Shown piece after piece: positions 4,856 to 12,657 of a stretch of DNA of 21,753 nucleotides. The position numbers and the translations under genes were made by a program. The notes below the pieces were generated by a model, which did not search any database, was not told where the DNA came from, and was given only the letters and a program-made list of their open reading frames with translations. Location of the stretch: positions 1-21,753 of the forward strand of contig CAKTMQ010000015.1 of the NCBI GenBank assembly GCA_934573945.1. Direction: 5' to 3'. The stretch comes from an uncultured Oscillospiraceae bacterium (lineage in GTDB: Bacteria; Bacillota; Clostridia; Oscillospirales; Oscillospiraceae). How positions within the stretch are numbered: the stretch's first letter is position 1; every line of letters begins with the position of its first letter.

Positions 4856-7800
4856 CAGGTATTCTCCTCCGCCATGTGGCGGTAGGTCTCATAGCGCTCC
4901 CGGGCGTCCTGAATGGTCCTTTCATACAGCTGCTGTGCCCGCTCGGGGAAGTTGATGGCCAGCCGTGCGTACCGGTTCTCGCCCTTCAGGTAATCCAGCA
5001 TCTTGTCGTTGTCCGGCGCCGGGGAGTCCAGCTGGAAGGGGTTCTTGCCCTCTGCGCGGCGGCGGGGATCATAGCGGTACAGGTGCCAGTAGCCGCACTC
5101 TACCGCCTTTTTCATCTCGTTCTGCGAGTTGCCCATGCCGGCCTTGATGCCGTGCTCCAGGCAGGGGCAGTAGCAGATGACCAGAGACGGGCCGGGATAG
5201 GCCTCCGCCTCCCGGATGGCGCGCAGTGTCTGCGCCTGGTCGTAGCCCATAGCCACCTGCGCCACGTAGATATAGCCGTAGCTCATAGCGATGGCACCCA
5301 GATCCTTTTTCTTCACCGTCTTGCCACCGGCGGCGAACTTGGCCACCGCCGCGGTGGGCGTCGCCTTGGAGGACTGACCGCCGGTGTTGGAGTAGACCTC
5401 TGTGTCCATGACCAGCATATTGATGTCCCGGTTCTGCGCCAGCACATGGTCGATGCCGCCGAAGCCTATGTCATAAGCCCAGCCGTCGCCGCCGAAAGCC
5501 CAGACCGACTTCTTGGTCAGGAATTCCCGGTTGCGGAGGATGAAGGCCACCTCCGGGGTCTGAGACGCCTGCTCCAGCGCGGCGAGAAGCTCGTCCGTGA
5601 CCTGACGGGTGCGGGCGGACTCCGCCCAGTGCGCCAGATAGGCGCTCACGGCCTCACCGCCGATGTGCGCCTGCTCCAGCGTGTGAAGCCGATCCAGCAG
5701 CTCGCTGTGGATGGACTCGTGGGCACGCAGGAAGCCGTAGGCAAATTCAGCATTGTCCTCAAACAGAGACTGCTCCCAGGACGGGCCAAAGCCCCGCTTG
5801 TCGCAGGAGTAGGGTGTCATGGGCATGGCGCCGCCGTAGGCGGAGGAGCAGCCGGAGGCGTTGGCCACGTACATACGGTTGCCGAACAGCTGGGTGACCA
5901 GCTTGATGTAGGTGGTCTCCGCGCAGCCTGCACAGGCGGCGGAGAACTGGAAGTAGGGCTTGGCGAACTGGATGTTCTTGACGCTCTTGTCACTGATGAC
6001 ATCCTGCTTCAGCAGCGCCTCGTTCATGGCGTAGCGGTCGAAGTTCTCCTGTTGCTCCGTCTGGGAGGCGAAAGAGACCATCGTCAGGGCGCCCTTGGCG
6101 GGGCAGGCCGTCAGGCAGACGCCGCAGCCCAGACAGTCATAGGGGGATACCTGCATACGGAAGCTGTACTCCGGGTGTCCCAGACCCTTGGAGGGCACGG
6201 TGACAAAGGAAGCGGGAGCGCCCTGTTTCTCCTCGTCGGTGACCAGCACGGGGCGGATGGCCGCGTGGGGACAGCACATGGCACAGCGGTTGCACTGGAT
6301 GCAGGCGTTGGGATCCCACTGGGGCACATGGGTGGCCACACCCCGCTTGCTGTAAGCGGTGGTACCGTGTTCCCAGGTGCCATCGATGCAGTTGTGCTTC
6401 TTAAAGAGGGACACGGGCAGCTTGTCGCCCAGCTGACGATCCATGGGTACCACGATCTCTTTGACGAAGGGGGTTCCGGCATGGGTCTCCGGCTCATCAG
6501 CGGCTTGTGCCCACGCGGCAGGGATCTCCACCTGATGGATGCCGGTGATGCCCAGGTCAACGGCGCGATTATTCAGATCCACGATCTCCTGGCCGCCCTT
6601 TTTGAAGTAGCTGTCGTAGTTGGCCTGCTTCATCTCACTCACAGCCTGCTCGATGGGGATCACGTTGGTCAGCTGGAAAAAGGCTGCCTGCAGGATGGTA
6701 TTGATGCGGTTGCCCAGCCCCACATGTTCGGCAAGACCGGTGGCGTCGATGGTGTAGAAACGGGCGTGCTTGCGGCACAGGTCGCGCTTCATCTTGCCCG
6801 GCAGCTTCTGCTCCAGCTCCTCGTCGCTCCAGGGACAGTTCAGCAGGTATACGCCGCCGTCCTTCAGGTCGGCGGTGGTGTCATATTTCCGGACATAGGT
6901 GGGGGCATGGCAGCCGACGAAGTCCGCCGCCGTCACCAGATAGGTGGCGTGAATGGGCGTATCACCGAAGCGGAGATGGGACTGGGTCAGGCCGCCGGAT
7001 TTCATGGAGTCGTAGGAAAAGTAGGCTTGGGCGTACTTTCCTGCGGCCAGACCGATGGTGGTGATGGCGTTCTTGTTGGCGCCCACCGTGCCGTCGCCGC
7101 CCAGACCCCAGATCTTGCAGCAGGTCTGACCGGGGTTGTCGATCACGATCTCCTCATAGGGCAGGGAGGTGAAGGTTACGTCATCCTCGATGCCGATGGT
7201 AAAGCTGTTTTTGGGCTTCTCGCTGGACAGATTGTCGTAAACGGCCACGATCTGACCGGGGGTGGTGTCTTTGGAGGCCAGGCCATAGCGACCGCCTACC
7301 ACCTGAATGTCGCCCCGGCCGGCCTGCTGCAAGGCGCTCTGTACGTCCAGATACAGCGGCTCACCCACAGAGCCGGACTCCTTGGTGCGATCCAGCACGG
7401 CGATCTTCCGGCAGGAGGCGGGGACAGCGTCAGCAAAGTGCTGTACGGAGAAGGGACGGAACAGATGTACCTGTACCATGCCCACCTTGCGGCCGTGGGC
7501 GTTCAGGAAGTCCACCGTGTCCCGCACCGTGTCGGCGGCGGAACACATGATGACGATGACTTCTTCCGCGTCGGGTGCGCCGTAGTAGTTGAACAGGCGG
7601 TAGTCCCGGCCGGTCAGCTTATTGATCTCGTCCATGTAGTGCTGTACCACACCGGGGATGGCGGCGATCTTCTCGTTGGCTCCCTCCTTGCACTGGAAGA
7701 ACACGTCGGGATTGACGGTGGTGCCGCGGGTAGAGGGATGCTCGGGGTTCAGGCCGTTTTTGCGGAAGGCGTTCAGCTGCTCCCAGTCCATCAGCTTCTC

Positions 7801-8373
7801 CAAATCGGCGTAATCCAGCGCTTCGATGCGCTGCATCTCGTGGCTGGTACGGAAGCCGTCAAAGCAGTGCATAAAGGCATACCGACCGCCGATGGCGGAC
7901 AGGTGTGCCACGGCACCCAGATCCATGGCTTCCTGGGGGGAGGAGGACATCAGCATGCCGAAGCCTGTCATGCGGCAGGTCATGGCGTCGGAGTGGTCGC
8001 CGAAGATGGACAGCGCATGGGCACTGACCGTGCGGCAGGAGACATGGAACACGCCCGGCAGGAATTCACCGCCGATTTTATACATGGGGGGGATCATCAG
8101 CAGCAAGCCCTGCGAGGCGGTGTAGGTGCTGGTCAGTGCACCGGCCTGCAGAGAGCCGTGACAGGTGCCGGCCGCACCGGCCTCGGACTGCATCTGGATC
8201 ACCTCAACAGGGCGGCCAAACAGATTCTTTTTCCCTTTGGCAGCCCATTCATCTACCTTCTCAGCCATGGTGGAGGATGGCGTGATCGGGAAGATAGCGG
8301 CGACCTCCGTAAATGCATAGGAGGCATATGCCGCGGCGGTATTACCGTCCATGACAACGATCTTTTTTGACAT
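4855..8373 (-). CDS. nifJ: Pyruvate:ferredoxin (flavodoxin) oxidoreductase
   Basis: A 1172-residue cytoplasmic enzyme that oxidises pyruvate with CoA to acetyl-CoA and CO2, reducing ferredoxin or flavodoxin; it is the central anaerobic pyruvate step. All domains of the single-chain form are present and the length is normal. The N-terminal substrate domain has FPITPSSTMAE and FGDHSD. Two ferredoxin-type [4Fe-4S] motifs follow, CIQCNRCAMCCP near residue 690 and CLGCGVCLTACP near 753. The C-terminal thiamine-diphosphate domain has CAGC near 816 (proximal cluster), NASGCSSAYGG, and GDGWAYDIG near 964 with SNTGGQSSKATP. AAGGAG lies six bases before the start. It heads an operon with fabZ and is divergent from an IclR regulator; a palindrome in its control region suggests regulation. 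The gene contains no TTA, CTA or TCA codon, consistent with high expression. Confidence 0.97.
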   Translation of the reverse strand: MSKKIVVMDGNTAAAYASYAFTEVAAIFPITPSSTMAEKVDEWAAKGKKNLFGRPVEVIQMQSEAGAAGTCHGSLQAGALTSTYTASQGLLLMIPPMYKIGGEFLPGVFHVSCRTVSAHALSIFGDHSDAMTCRMTGFGMLMSSSPQEAMDLGAVAHLSAIGGRYAFMHCFDGFRTSHEMQRIEALDYADLEKLMDWEQLNAFRKNGLNPEHPSTRGTTVNPDVFFQCKEGANEKIAAIPGVVQHYMDEINKLTGRDYRLFNYYGAPDAEEVIVIMCSAADTVRDTVDFLNAHGRKVGMVQVHLFRPFSVQHFADAVPASCRKIAVLDRTKESGSVGEPLYLDVQSALQQAGRGDIQVVGGRYGLASKDTTPGQIVAVYDNLSSEKPKNSFTIGIEDDVTFTSLPYEEIVIDNPGQTCCKIWGLGGDGTVGANKNAITTIGLAAGKYAQAYFSYDSMKSGGLTQSHLRFGDTPIHATYLVTAADFVGCHAPTYVRKYDTTADLKDGGVYLLNCPWSDEELEQKLPGKMKRDLCRKHARFYTIDATGLAEHVGLGNRINTILQAAFFQLTNVIPIEQAVSEMKQANYDSYFKKGGQEIVDLNNRAVDLGITGIHQVEIPAAWAQAADEPETHAGTPFVKEIVVPMDRQLGDKLPVSLFKKHNCIDGTWEHGTTAYSKRGVATHVPQWDPNACIQCNRCAMCCPHAAIRPVLVTDEEKQGAPASFVTVPSKGLGHPEYSFRMQVSPYDCLGCGVCLTACPAKGALTMVSFASQTEQQENFDRYAMNEALLKQDVISDKSVKNIQFAKPYFQFSAACAGCAETTYIKLVTQLFGNRMYVANASGCSSAYGGAMPMTPYSCDKRGFGPSWEQSLFEDNAEFAYGFLRAHESIHSELLDRLHTLEQAHIGGEAVSAYLAHWAESARTRQVTDELLAALEQASQTPEVAFILRNREFLTKKSVWAFGGDGWAYDIGFGGIDHVLAQNRDINMLVMDTEVYSNTGGQSSKATPTAAVAKFAAGGKTVKKKDLGAIAMSYGYIYVAQVAMGYDQAQTLRAIREAEAYPGPSLVICYCPCLEHGIKAGMGNSQNEMKKAVECGYWHLYRYDPRRRAEGKNPFQLDSPAPDNDKMLDYLKGENRYARLAINFPERAQQLYERTIQDARERYETYRHMAEENT

Positions 8374-8392
8374 AACGAGCTCCTTTCTTGTA

Positions 8393-8407
8393 TTCCGTTA
8401 TACGGAA
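8393..8407. promoter_or_regulatory. Palindrome, candidate IclR-family operator
   Basis: TTCCGT-TAT-ACGGAA is a perfect 6-base-arm palindrome 20 bases upstream of the nifJ start. It contains a possible nifJ -10 box (TATAAC on the minus strand, 8397-8402). A matching half-site ACGGAAC lies at 8445-8451 inside the spacer of the iclR promoter. IclR-type regulators commonly bind short palindromes of this kind; binding here is inferred from position. Confidence 0.6.
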
Positions 8408-8437
8408 ATTGATTTCGAATAGCGGATAAAAAAGTCA

Positions 8438-8466
8438 TTCACAAACGGAACAGTTTATGATATACT
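8438..8466 (+). promoter_or_regulatory. Probable promoter of the iclR-SDR unit
   Basis: TTCACA (8438-8443), a 17-base spacer and TATACT (8461-8466). The start would be near 8473, giving a leader of about 70 bases. The spacer carries the half-site ACGGAAC of the neighbouring palindrome, so autoregulation is plausible. Confidence 0.68.
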
Positions 8467-8545
8467 ACGCATTATAAAGAATCGGGAGTTGTTTGTCAAC
8501 CGCTATATCAGCGGAAAATACAGAAAGAACATGGAGAGAGGGACT

Positions 8546-9316
8546 ATGGCAAAGGAACAGGTTTCAACGGTGTTGCGGGCATTGGATATATTGGAATGCT
8601 TTATGGATCACAGCACGGAGTGGACGCTCAAGGGGATCACGGAGCATCTGGGCTTGCCCACCACCACGGTTTACCGGCAGCTGACAACACTGGCGGAAAA
8701 GCAGTATCTGACCTACAACAAGAAGGACAGGACGTACCGGATCGGTCCGCGCTTTCTGCTGCTGTGCAGCACGATCGTCGGGCATTCGGATCTGCGCAGC
8801 ATTGCTCATCCGGAGATGGAGGAGCTCAGCGGCAGGGTAATGGAGACGATCAATTTGAGTATGCTGCTGGACAATGATATTTTTTATCTGGACAAGGTGG
8901 AGAGTCGGCGTTCCATCGTCTGCAATACCCGGGTGGGGGGCCGTGTGCCGGCCTATGCTACCAGCTGCGGCAAGGCGATATTGGCTTTTCAGGTGCCGGA
9001 ACGGGTGCAGGCCTATTGCCAGTGGATGGCGCAGTACGCGGTGCTGCTGACGGAAAAGACGATCATCGATCCCATCCGTTTTACCCAGGAGCTGGTGCAG
9101 GTGCAGAAGAATGGCTACGCTGTGGATGACGGTGAGATCGAGCCGGGCTTGATTTGCTTTGCCGCGCCCATCTATGACATGAACCGGCAGGTGATCGCCG
9201 CTATCAGTGTGTCCGGGCCAGAGTTCCGTATGCGGCAGGAGCACGATTTCATGATCCGTCAGGTGCGGCAAAGCGCCAAGACGATCTCCCGGTATCTGGG
9301 CTACAGCGAGTGGTGA
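8546..9316 (+). CDS. IclR family transcriptional regulator
   Basis: A 256-residue DNA-binding regulator. The N-terminal winged helix-turn-helix (about 5-65) contains LKGITEHLGLPTTTVYRQLTTLAE, typical of IclR. The C-terminal GAF-like effector domain includes VGGRVPAYATSCGKAILAF and the family's closing AAPIYDMNRQVIAAISVSGP. Such proteins sense small acids or sugar-derived metabolites. The frame extends upstream, with an ATG at 8531 and a TTG at 8489; 8546 was chosen because GGAGAG lies seven bases before it and the protein then begins MAKEQVSTVLRALDIL as the family does. It is divergent from nifJ-fabZ and 52 bases upstream of a KduD-like dehydrogenase, so these are the likely targets. The effector is unknown. 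Confidence 0.93.
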   Translation: MAKEQVSTVLRALDILECFMDHSTEWTLKGITEHLGLPTTTVYRQLTTLAEKQYLTYNKKDRTYRIGPRFLLLCSTIVGHSDLRSIAHPEMEELSGRVMETINLSMLLDNDIFYLDKVESRRSIVCNTRVGGRVPAYATSCGKAILAFQVPERVQAYCQWMAQYAVLLTEKTIIDPIRFTQELVQVQKNGYAVDDGEIEPGLICFAAPIYDMNRQVIAAISVSGPEFRMRQEHDFMIRQVRQSAKTISRYLGYSEW

Positions 9317-9368
9317 ATACATCACGAAAGCATATCCGGAATTGAATTAAGAAGGCAGGTATATCATT

Positions 9369-10133
9369 ATGTCACACGCATTATTTGATTTGAGGGGAAA
9401 GCACGCGCTGGTCACTGGCAGCGGCAGCGGGATCGGCCTGGGGATGGCGGAGGGACTGCTGGAGGCCGGATGCCGGGTAGTGCTCCACAGCCGGGGCGAC
9501 AATGCACTGACGGAGGCACAGCGGCTGCGCGGTGAGGGGTTCGATGCCAGAGCGGTTACAGGCGACATGGCGGAGGAGTCCGAGATTCGTCGGGTATTTG
9601 ATGAGGCGCTGGAGCAGTTGGATGGCCGGATCGATATTCTGGTCAACTGCGCCGGTACACAGTACAGGGCGCCTGCATTGGACTTCCCGGTGGAGGAATT
9701 TGACCGTGTGATGAACGTCAATAACCGGGCGGTATTTATCATGAGCAAGCTGGCGGCGGAGAATATGATGCCCCGGGGCTATGGCAAGATCATCAACATT
9801 GCCTCTATGCAGAGCTTTTTCGGCATTCCCAACACGCCGGCCTATGCGGCCAGCAAAGGCGCCGTTGCCCAGCTGACCAAGGCACTGGGCAATGAGTGGA
9901 TCGAAAAGGGGATCAATGTGAATGCATTGGCGCCGGGATGGATTGCCACCAAGCTGACGAAGGGCGTTACAGAGGATCCGGTGCGTACACAGGAGATCAT
10001 GGGGCGCCTGCCTGCCAAGCGTTGGGGCTATCCCAGTGATTTCAAAGGACCGGTGATCTTTCTGGCATCGGCGGCGTCTGACTATCTTAGCGGTGTGATC
10101 CTGCCGGTGGACGGCGGGTATCTGACACGCTGA
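9369..10133 (+). CDS. SDR family oxidoreductase, KduD/gluconate 5-dehydrogenase-like
   Basis: A 254-residue NAD(P)-dependent short-chain dehydrogenase. The cofactor motif TGSGSGIG (16-23) is intact. The NNAG position reads NCAG (93-96). Catalytic residues are Ser146, Tyr159 and Lys163 (YAASK), with Asn119 upstream. The end, LPAKRWGYPSDFKGPVIFLAS and SGVILPVDGGYLTR, is characteristic of the KduD branch, which interconverts keto-sugar acids such as 2-dehydro-3-deoxy-gluconate or 5-keto-gluconate. A FabG-like role is less likely from these motifs. No sugar-acid kinase, aldolase or transporter is nearby, so the substrate is open. It follows an IclR regulator, a family that includes KdgR, and ends at a strong terminator. 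The start has AGGCAGG upstream with slightly long spacing. Confidence 0.88.
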   Translation: MSHALFDLRGKHALVTGSGSGIGLGMAEGLLEAGCRVVLHSRGDNALTEAQRLRGEGFDARAVTGDMAEESEIRRVFDEALEQLDGRIDILVNCAGTQYRAPALDFPVEEFDRVMNVNNRAVFIMSKLAAENMMPRGYGKIINIASMQSFFGIPNTPAYAASKGAVAQLTKALGNEWIEKGINVNALAPGWIATKLTKGVTEDPVRTQEIMGRLPAKRWGYPSDFKGPVIFLASAASDYLSGVILPVDGGYLTR

Positions 10134-10145
10134 GAGAGACAAGCT

Positions 10146-10184
10146 GAAAACCAGCGGGGCTGCTATGCAGCCCCGCTGGTTTTC
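10146..10184. terminator. Bidirectional terminator between SDR gene and solute-binding protein gene
   Basis: A perfect 18-bp stem, GAAAACCAGCGGGGCTGC (10146-10163) with its complement (10167-10184), has a 3-base loop. It has an A-run before and a T-run at the end of the stem, and lies between convergent genes. The remaining 58 bases to 10242 show nothing further. Confidence 0.92.
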
Positions 10185-10242
10185 ATTTACCCCAAAGCAA
10201 TTTGACAGGGGTTTTCTTATATGGAATGCCGCGTGCAGGGAG

Positions 10243-11799
10243 TTACTTATCCTGCGTGGAGCCCCAGTGGATCTCCCAGTGCTCCAGACCGGAAAAAGGA
10301 TCGGCGGCGGTGGGGGTGAGGTGATCCACAGCGCCGTAGGGCACCAGCAGGGAGGTGCGCTTGAAGCAGAGGGGAATGATGGGCGTCTGGCGCTGGAGCC
10401 GACGGCACAGGGATTCCAGCGCCGCAGCACGGCGGCTGTCATCCGCCTTGAGGCAGTCGGCCAGACAGGCGTCGGTAATGGGGTCAGACCAGCCGCCGTA
10501 GTTCAGGCTGCCGCCGGTGCCCAGCAGCGCTGAGGCGTCCCAGTCGGCGGTCAGCTTACATTCGCCGTAGTACATATCATAGCGGCCATCGGCCAGAGCA
10601 GCAAGAAACTCGTCCCAGGGGAGGGCATTGACGGTGACGTCAAAATCGTATTGCTCCAGTGCTGCTGCGATCTCCTGTGCCGCCGCCACCTTAAAGCTGT
10701 TTTCACTGTTTACCAGCAGCGTCATACTGTAGATCCACTCACCGTCGGCCATACTCAGTTCGGTCATGGCGGCGGCACAGTCGTCAGCGGTATAGGTCTG
10801 CTCCAGCTCCTGGGGATACAGATCACTGGCGGGATGGATAGGGAATTGGGCGGCGACGCCGTGTCCCACCAGATAGGCGTTGACCAGCGCGGTGCGATCC
10901 ACCGCCATGCTGATGGCCTTACGCATGGCCTCATCCTGAAACAGCCTCCGGTTGAGGTTGAAGCCCAGATACTGCATGATGGGCGTGTCCGCGTCGGTAT
11001 AGCTGCCGCTGGTGGAGGCCACATCGCCGCCGGTGCCGGTCAGGTCGCAGACCAGCAGGTGGACGTCGTGGGAGGAGAACGCGTAGGCCGCGGCTTCCTG
11101 ACTCTTGCAGGCCAGCAGGGGGATCTCCTGCAGCGGCAGGGAGACGGAGCGCCACCAGTAGTGGTTCTGCGTCAGCAGATCATCGGTGTTGTCAGAGGGA
11201 ACATAGGGGCCGGTGCCGACAGGTATGAACGAGGTCTCGGTGCCGGATTTCACAAGGGGGATGTCCAGCAGTGCCGTGAAGCTGCGGCGATCCCGGGACA
11301 GCTGGATCCGCAGGGTGTCGCTGTCCGGTGCTGTGATGGATGTCACGTCCTGCAGCCGTGCGCCGTAGCGGACAGACTGCTGGGCGCGCAGCAGTGTATC
11401 AGCGGCATCACGTGCCGTCAGCGGCGTGCCATCGCTGAACAGGACGCTGCGCAGCCGAATCGTATAGGTGAAGGTCTCCGGGTCATAGCTCTCGCTCTGT
11501 GCCAGTACGTTTTCCGGTTCAAATTGGGCATTGAGCCGGTACAGCGGTTCATAGAGCAGGCAGCTGAGCGTCCACTGTATGCCGTCGCTGCAGGTGATGG
11601 GATCCAGTGTTTCGCCGCTGAGGTACGGCAGCACAAAGGTGGTGAGCGCCGGTGTTTCCTCCGGCGTATCGGTCTGGTAATAGTGGGACAGCTCACCCAG
11701 CGGATCGTCGGTGTAGACGCTCTCGTCCCAGTTGGCGCAGCCTGCCAGCAGACATACGGCCAGCACGGCAGCCAGCAGCGCAGGTATCCGTTTTTTCAT
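10243..11799 (-). CDS. ABC transporter substrate-binding lipoprotein (family 5, peptide/nickel type)
   Basis: A 518-residue surface lipoprotein that would capture peptides or similar ligands for an ABC importer. The signal peptide MKKRIPALLAAVLAVCLLAGC ends in a clear lipobox with the lipidated Cys21. Family-5 features include the segment around FTYTIRLRSVLFSDGTPLTARDA, VGTGPY, and MRKAISMAVDRTALVNAYL. The long frame extends 47 codons further upstream, but GGAGG seven bases before 11799 and the signal peptide fix the start. It overlaps the pgeF stop by 4 bases (ATGA), so it is the second gene of a coupled pair. No permease or ATPase genes accompany it, so it must share a transporter encoded elsewhere or act as a sensor. 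Binding of cell-wall peptides is an attractive guess given the neighbour, but not shown. Confidence 0.92.
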   Translation of the reverse strand: MKKRIPALLAAVLAVCLLAGCANWDESVYTDDPLGELSHYYQTDTPEETPALTTFVLPYLSGETLDPITCSDGIQWTLSCLLYEPLYRLNAQFEPENVLAQSESYDPETFTYTIRLRSVLFSDGTPLTARDAADTLLRAQQSVRYGARLQDVTSITAPDSDTLRIQLSRDRRSFTALLDIPLVKSGTETSFIPVGTGPYVPSDNTDDLLTQNHYWWRSVSLPLQEIPLLACKSQEAAAYAFSSHDVHLLVCDLTGTGGDVASTSGSYTDADTPIMQYLGFNLNRRLFQDEAMRKAISMAVDRTALVNAYLVGHGVAAQFPIHPASDLYPQELEQTYTADDCAAAMTELSMADGEWIYSMTLLVNSENSFKVAAAQEIAAALEQYDFDVTVNALPWDEFLAALADGRYDMYYGECKLTADWDASALLGTGGSLNYGGWSDPITDACLADCLKADDSRRAAALESLCRRLQRQTPIIPLCFKRTSLLVPYGAVDHLTPTAADPFSGLEHWEIHWGSTQDK

Positions 11800-12599
11800 G
11801 GGCGATCCTCCAGAGAGATCATGGCGATCTGACTGCCCCGGACGCTGCCCATCCGGCGGTGGCTCCAATACAGGTCGGGGCGGCAGGCGGTACAGTCGTC
11901 GGAGATGTCCGGCTGCGCCACACCTGTACGGCGCAGCCACAGGGCGTTGATGCCCTGCAGGTCAATGTGGTATTTATGGCCGTCCCAGGTGATATAGGGA
12001 TCGGCGTCGGTACCCAATGCGGCGCGGAGCGCCTCCGGCACGTCGCCGTCTGTCTCAAAGCAGCACTGGCGGATCGCCGGACCGATGGCGGCACGGATCT
12101 GAGCGGGATCACAGCCGAACAGACGGGTCATCTCCTGCACGGTCTTGGCGGCGATGCCCAGTGCCGTGCCACGCCAGCCGGCGTGGCAGGCGCCGATGGC
12201 GCGGCGCACGGGGTCATACAGCAGGATCACGTTGCAGTCGGCGGAAAAGACCACCAGCGGCAGATGGGGCACGTCGGTGACCATGCCGTCCACGGAGGGG
12301 TAGTCCCGCTCACGCCAAAGACCCTTGCCTGTGTCGGCCTCCGTGACGTGACGCACTACGTCCTCATGGATCTGGTGGGACAGTACCACCCGGTGCACAT
12401 CGGCGCCCAGCGCGGCGCAGAAGCGCCGGTAATTCTCCGTTACGTTTTCCGGGCTGTCACCGCGGCTTATGCCCAGATTCATACTGTCCCACGGTGCGGG
12501 GGAGACGCCCCCCAGACGGGTGGAAAAGCCGTGACACACACCGGAGAGCGCGTCGGCTGTCAGAAAGGTGACACCGTTTTTTGTTTGCGTATGGAACAT
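11796..12599 (-). CDS. pgeF: Peptidoglycan editing factor PgeF (YfiH/laccase domain)
   Basis: A 267-residue cytoplasmic protein of the family once called multicopper polyphenol oxidase. In E. coli, PgeF keeps L-serine from replacing L-alanine at the first peptide position of UDP-MurNAc; related proteins also act on purine nucleosides. The signature residues are all visible: HGFSTRLGGVS near 23, QIHEDV with His78, FSADCNVILLYDP with Cys122, CHAGWRGT with His139, and IGPAIRQCCFE near 172. His78, Cys122 and His139 form the family's zinc site. The usual ADCxP context reads ADCNV. GGAGG lies four bases before the start. It is downstream of secA across a short gap with a GC-rich hairpin, and its stop overlaps the start of a solute-binding lipoprotein. 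Confidence 0.93.
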   Translation of the reverse strand: MFHTQTKNGVTFLTADALSGVCHGFSTRLGGVSPAPWDSMNLGISRGDSPENVTENYRRFCAALGADVHRVVLSHQIHEDVVRHVTEADTGKGLWRERDYPSVDGMVTDVPHLPLVVFSADCNVILLYDPVRRAIGACHAGWRGTALGIAAKTVQEMTRLFGCDPAQIRAAIGPAIRQCCFETDGDVPEALRAALGTDADPYITWDGHKYHIDLQGINALWLRRTGVAQPDISDDCTACRPDLYWSHRRMGSVRGSQIAMISLEDRP

Positions 12600-12621
12600 A
12601 TGACCTCCTTTGGGGAGACGT

Positions 12622-12651
12622 ACAGGGCGGCGGCTGATGCCGCCGCCCTGT
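12622..12651 (-). terminator. GC-rich hairpin between secA and pgeF without a U-run
   Basis: A 13-bp stem, ACAGGGCGGCGGC (12622-12634) with GCCGCCGCCCTGT (12639-12651), has a 4-base loop. On the transcribed minus strand the bases after the stem are ACGTCTCC, so there is no U-run. It may be a partial terminator, a pause site or an mRNA-stabilising element that lowers pgeF expression relative to secA. Confidence 0.55.
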
Positions 12652-12657
12652 GTGGGT

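Noticed and set aside
4825..8370. An open frame of 1181 codons on the plus strand opposite nifJ
   Set aside because: It is in exact register with nifJ and exists because nifJ lacks TTA, CTA and TCA. Its translation resembles no known protein, while the nifJ frame has all expected motifs.
10651..11832. A 393-codon plus-strand frame opposite the solute-binding protein
   Set aside because: It is in register with the lipoprotein gene, which has a signal peptide and family motifs.
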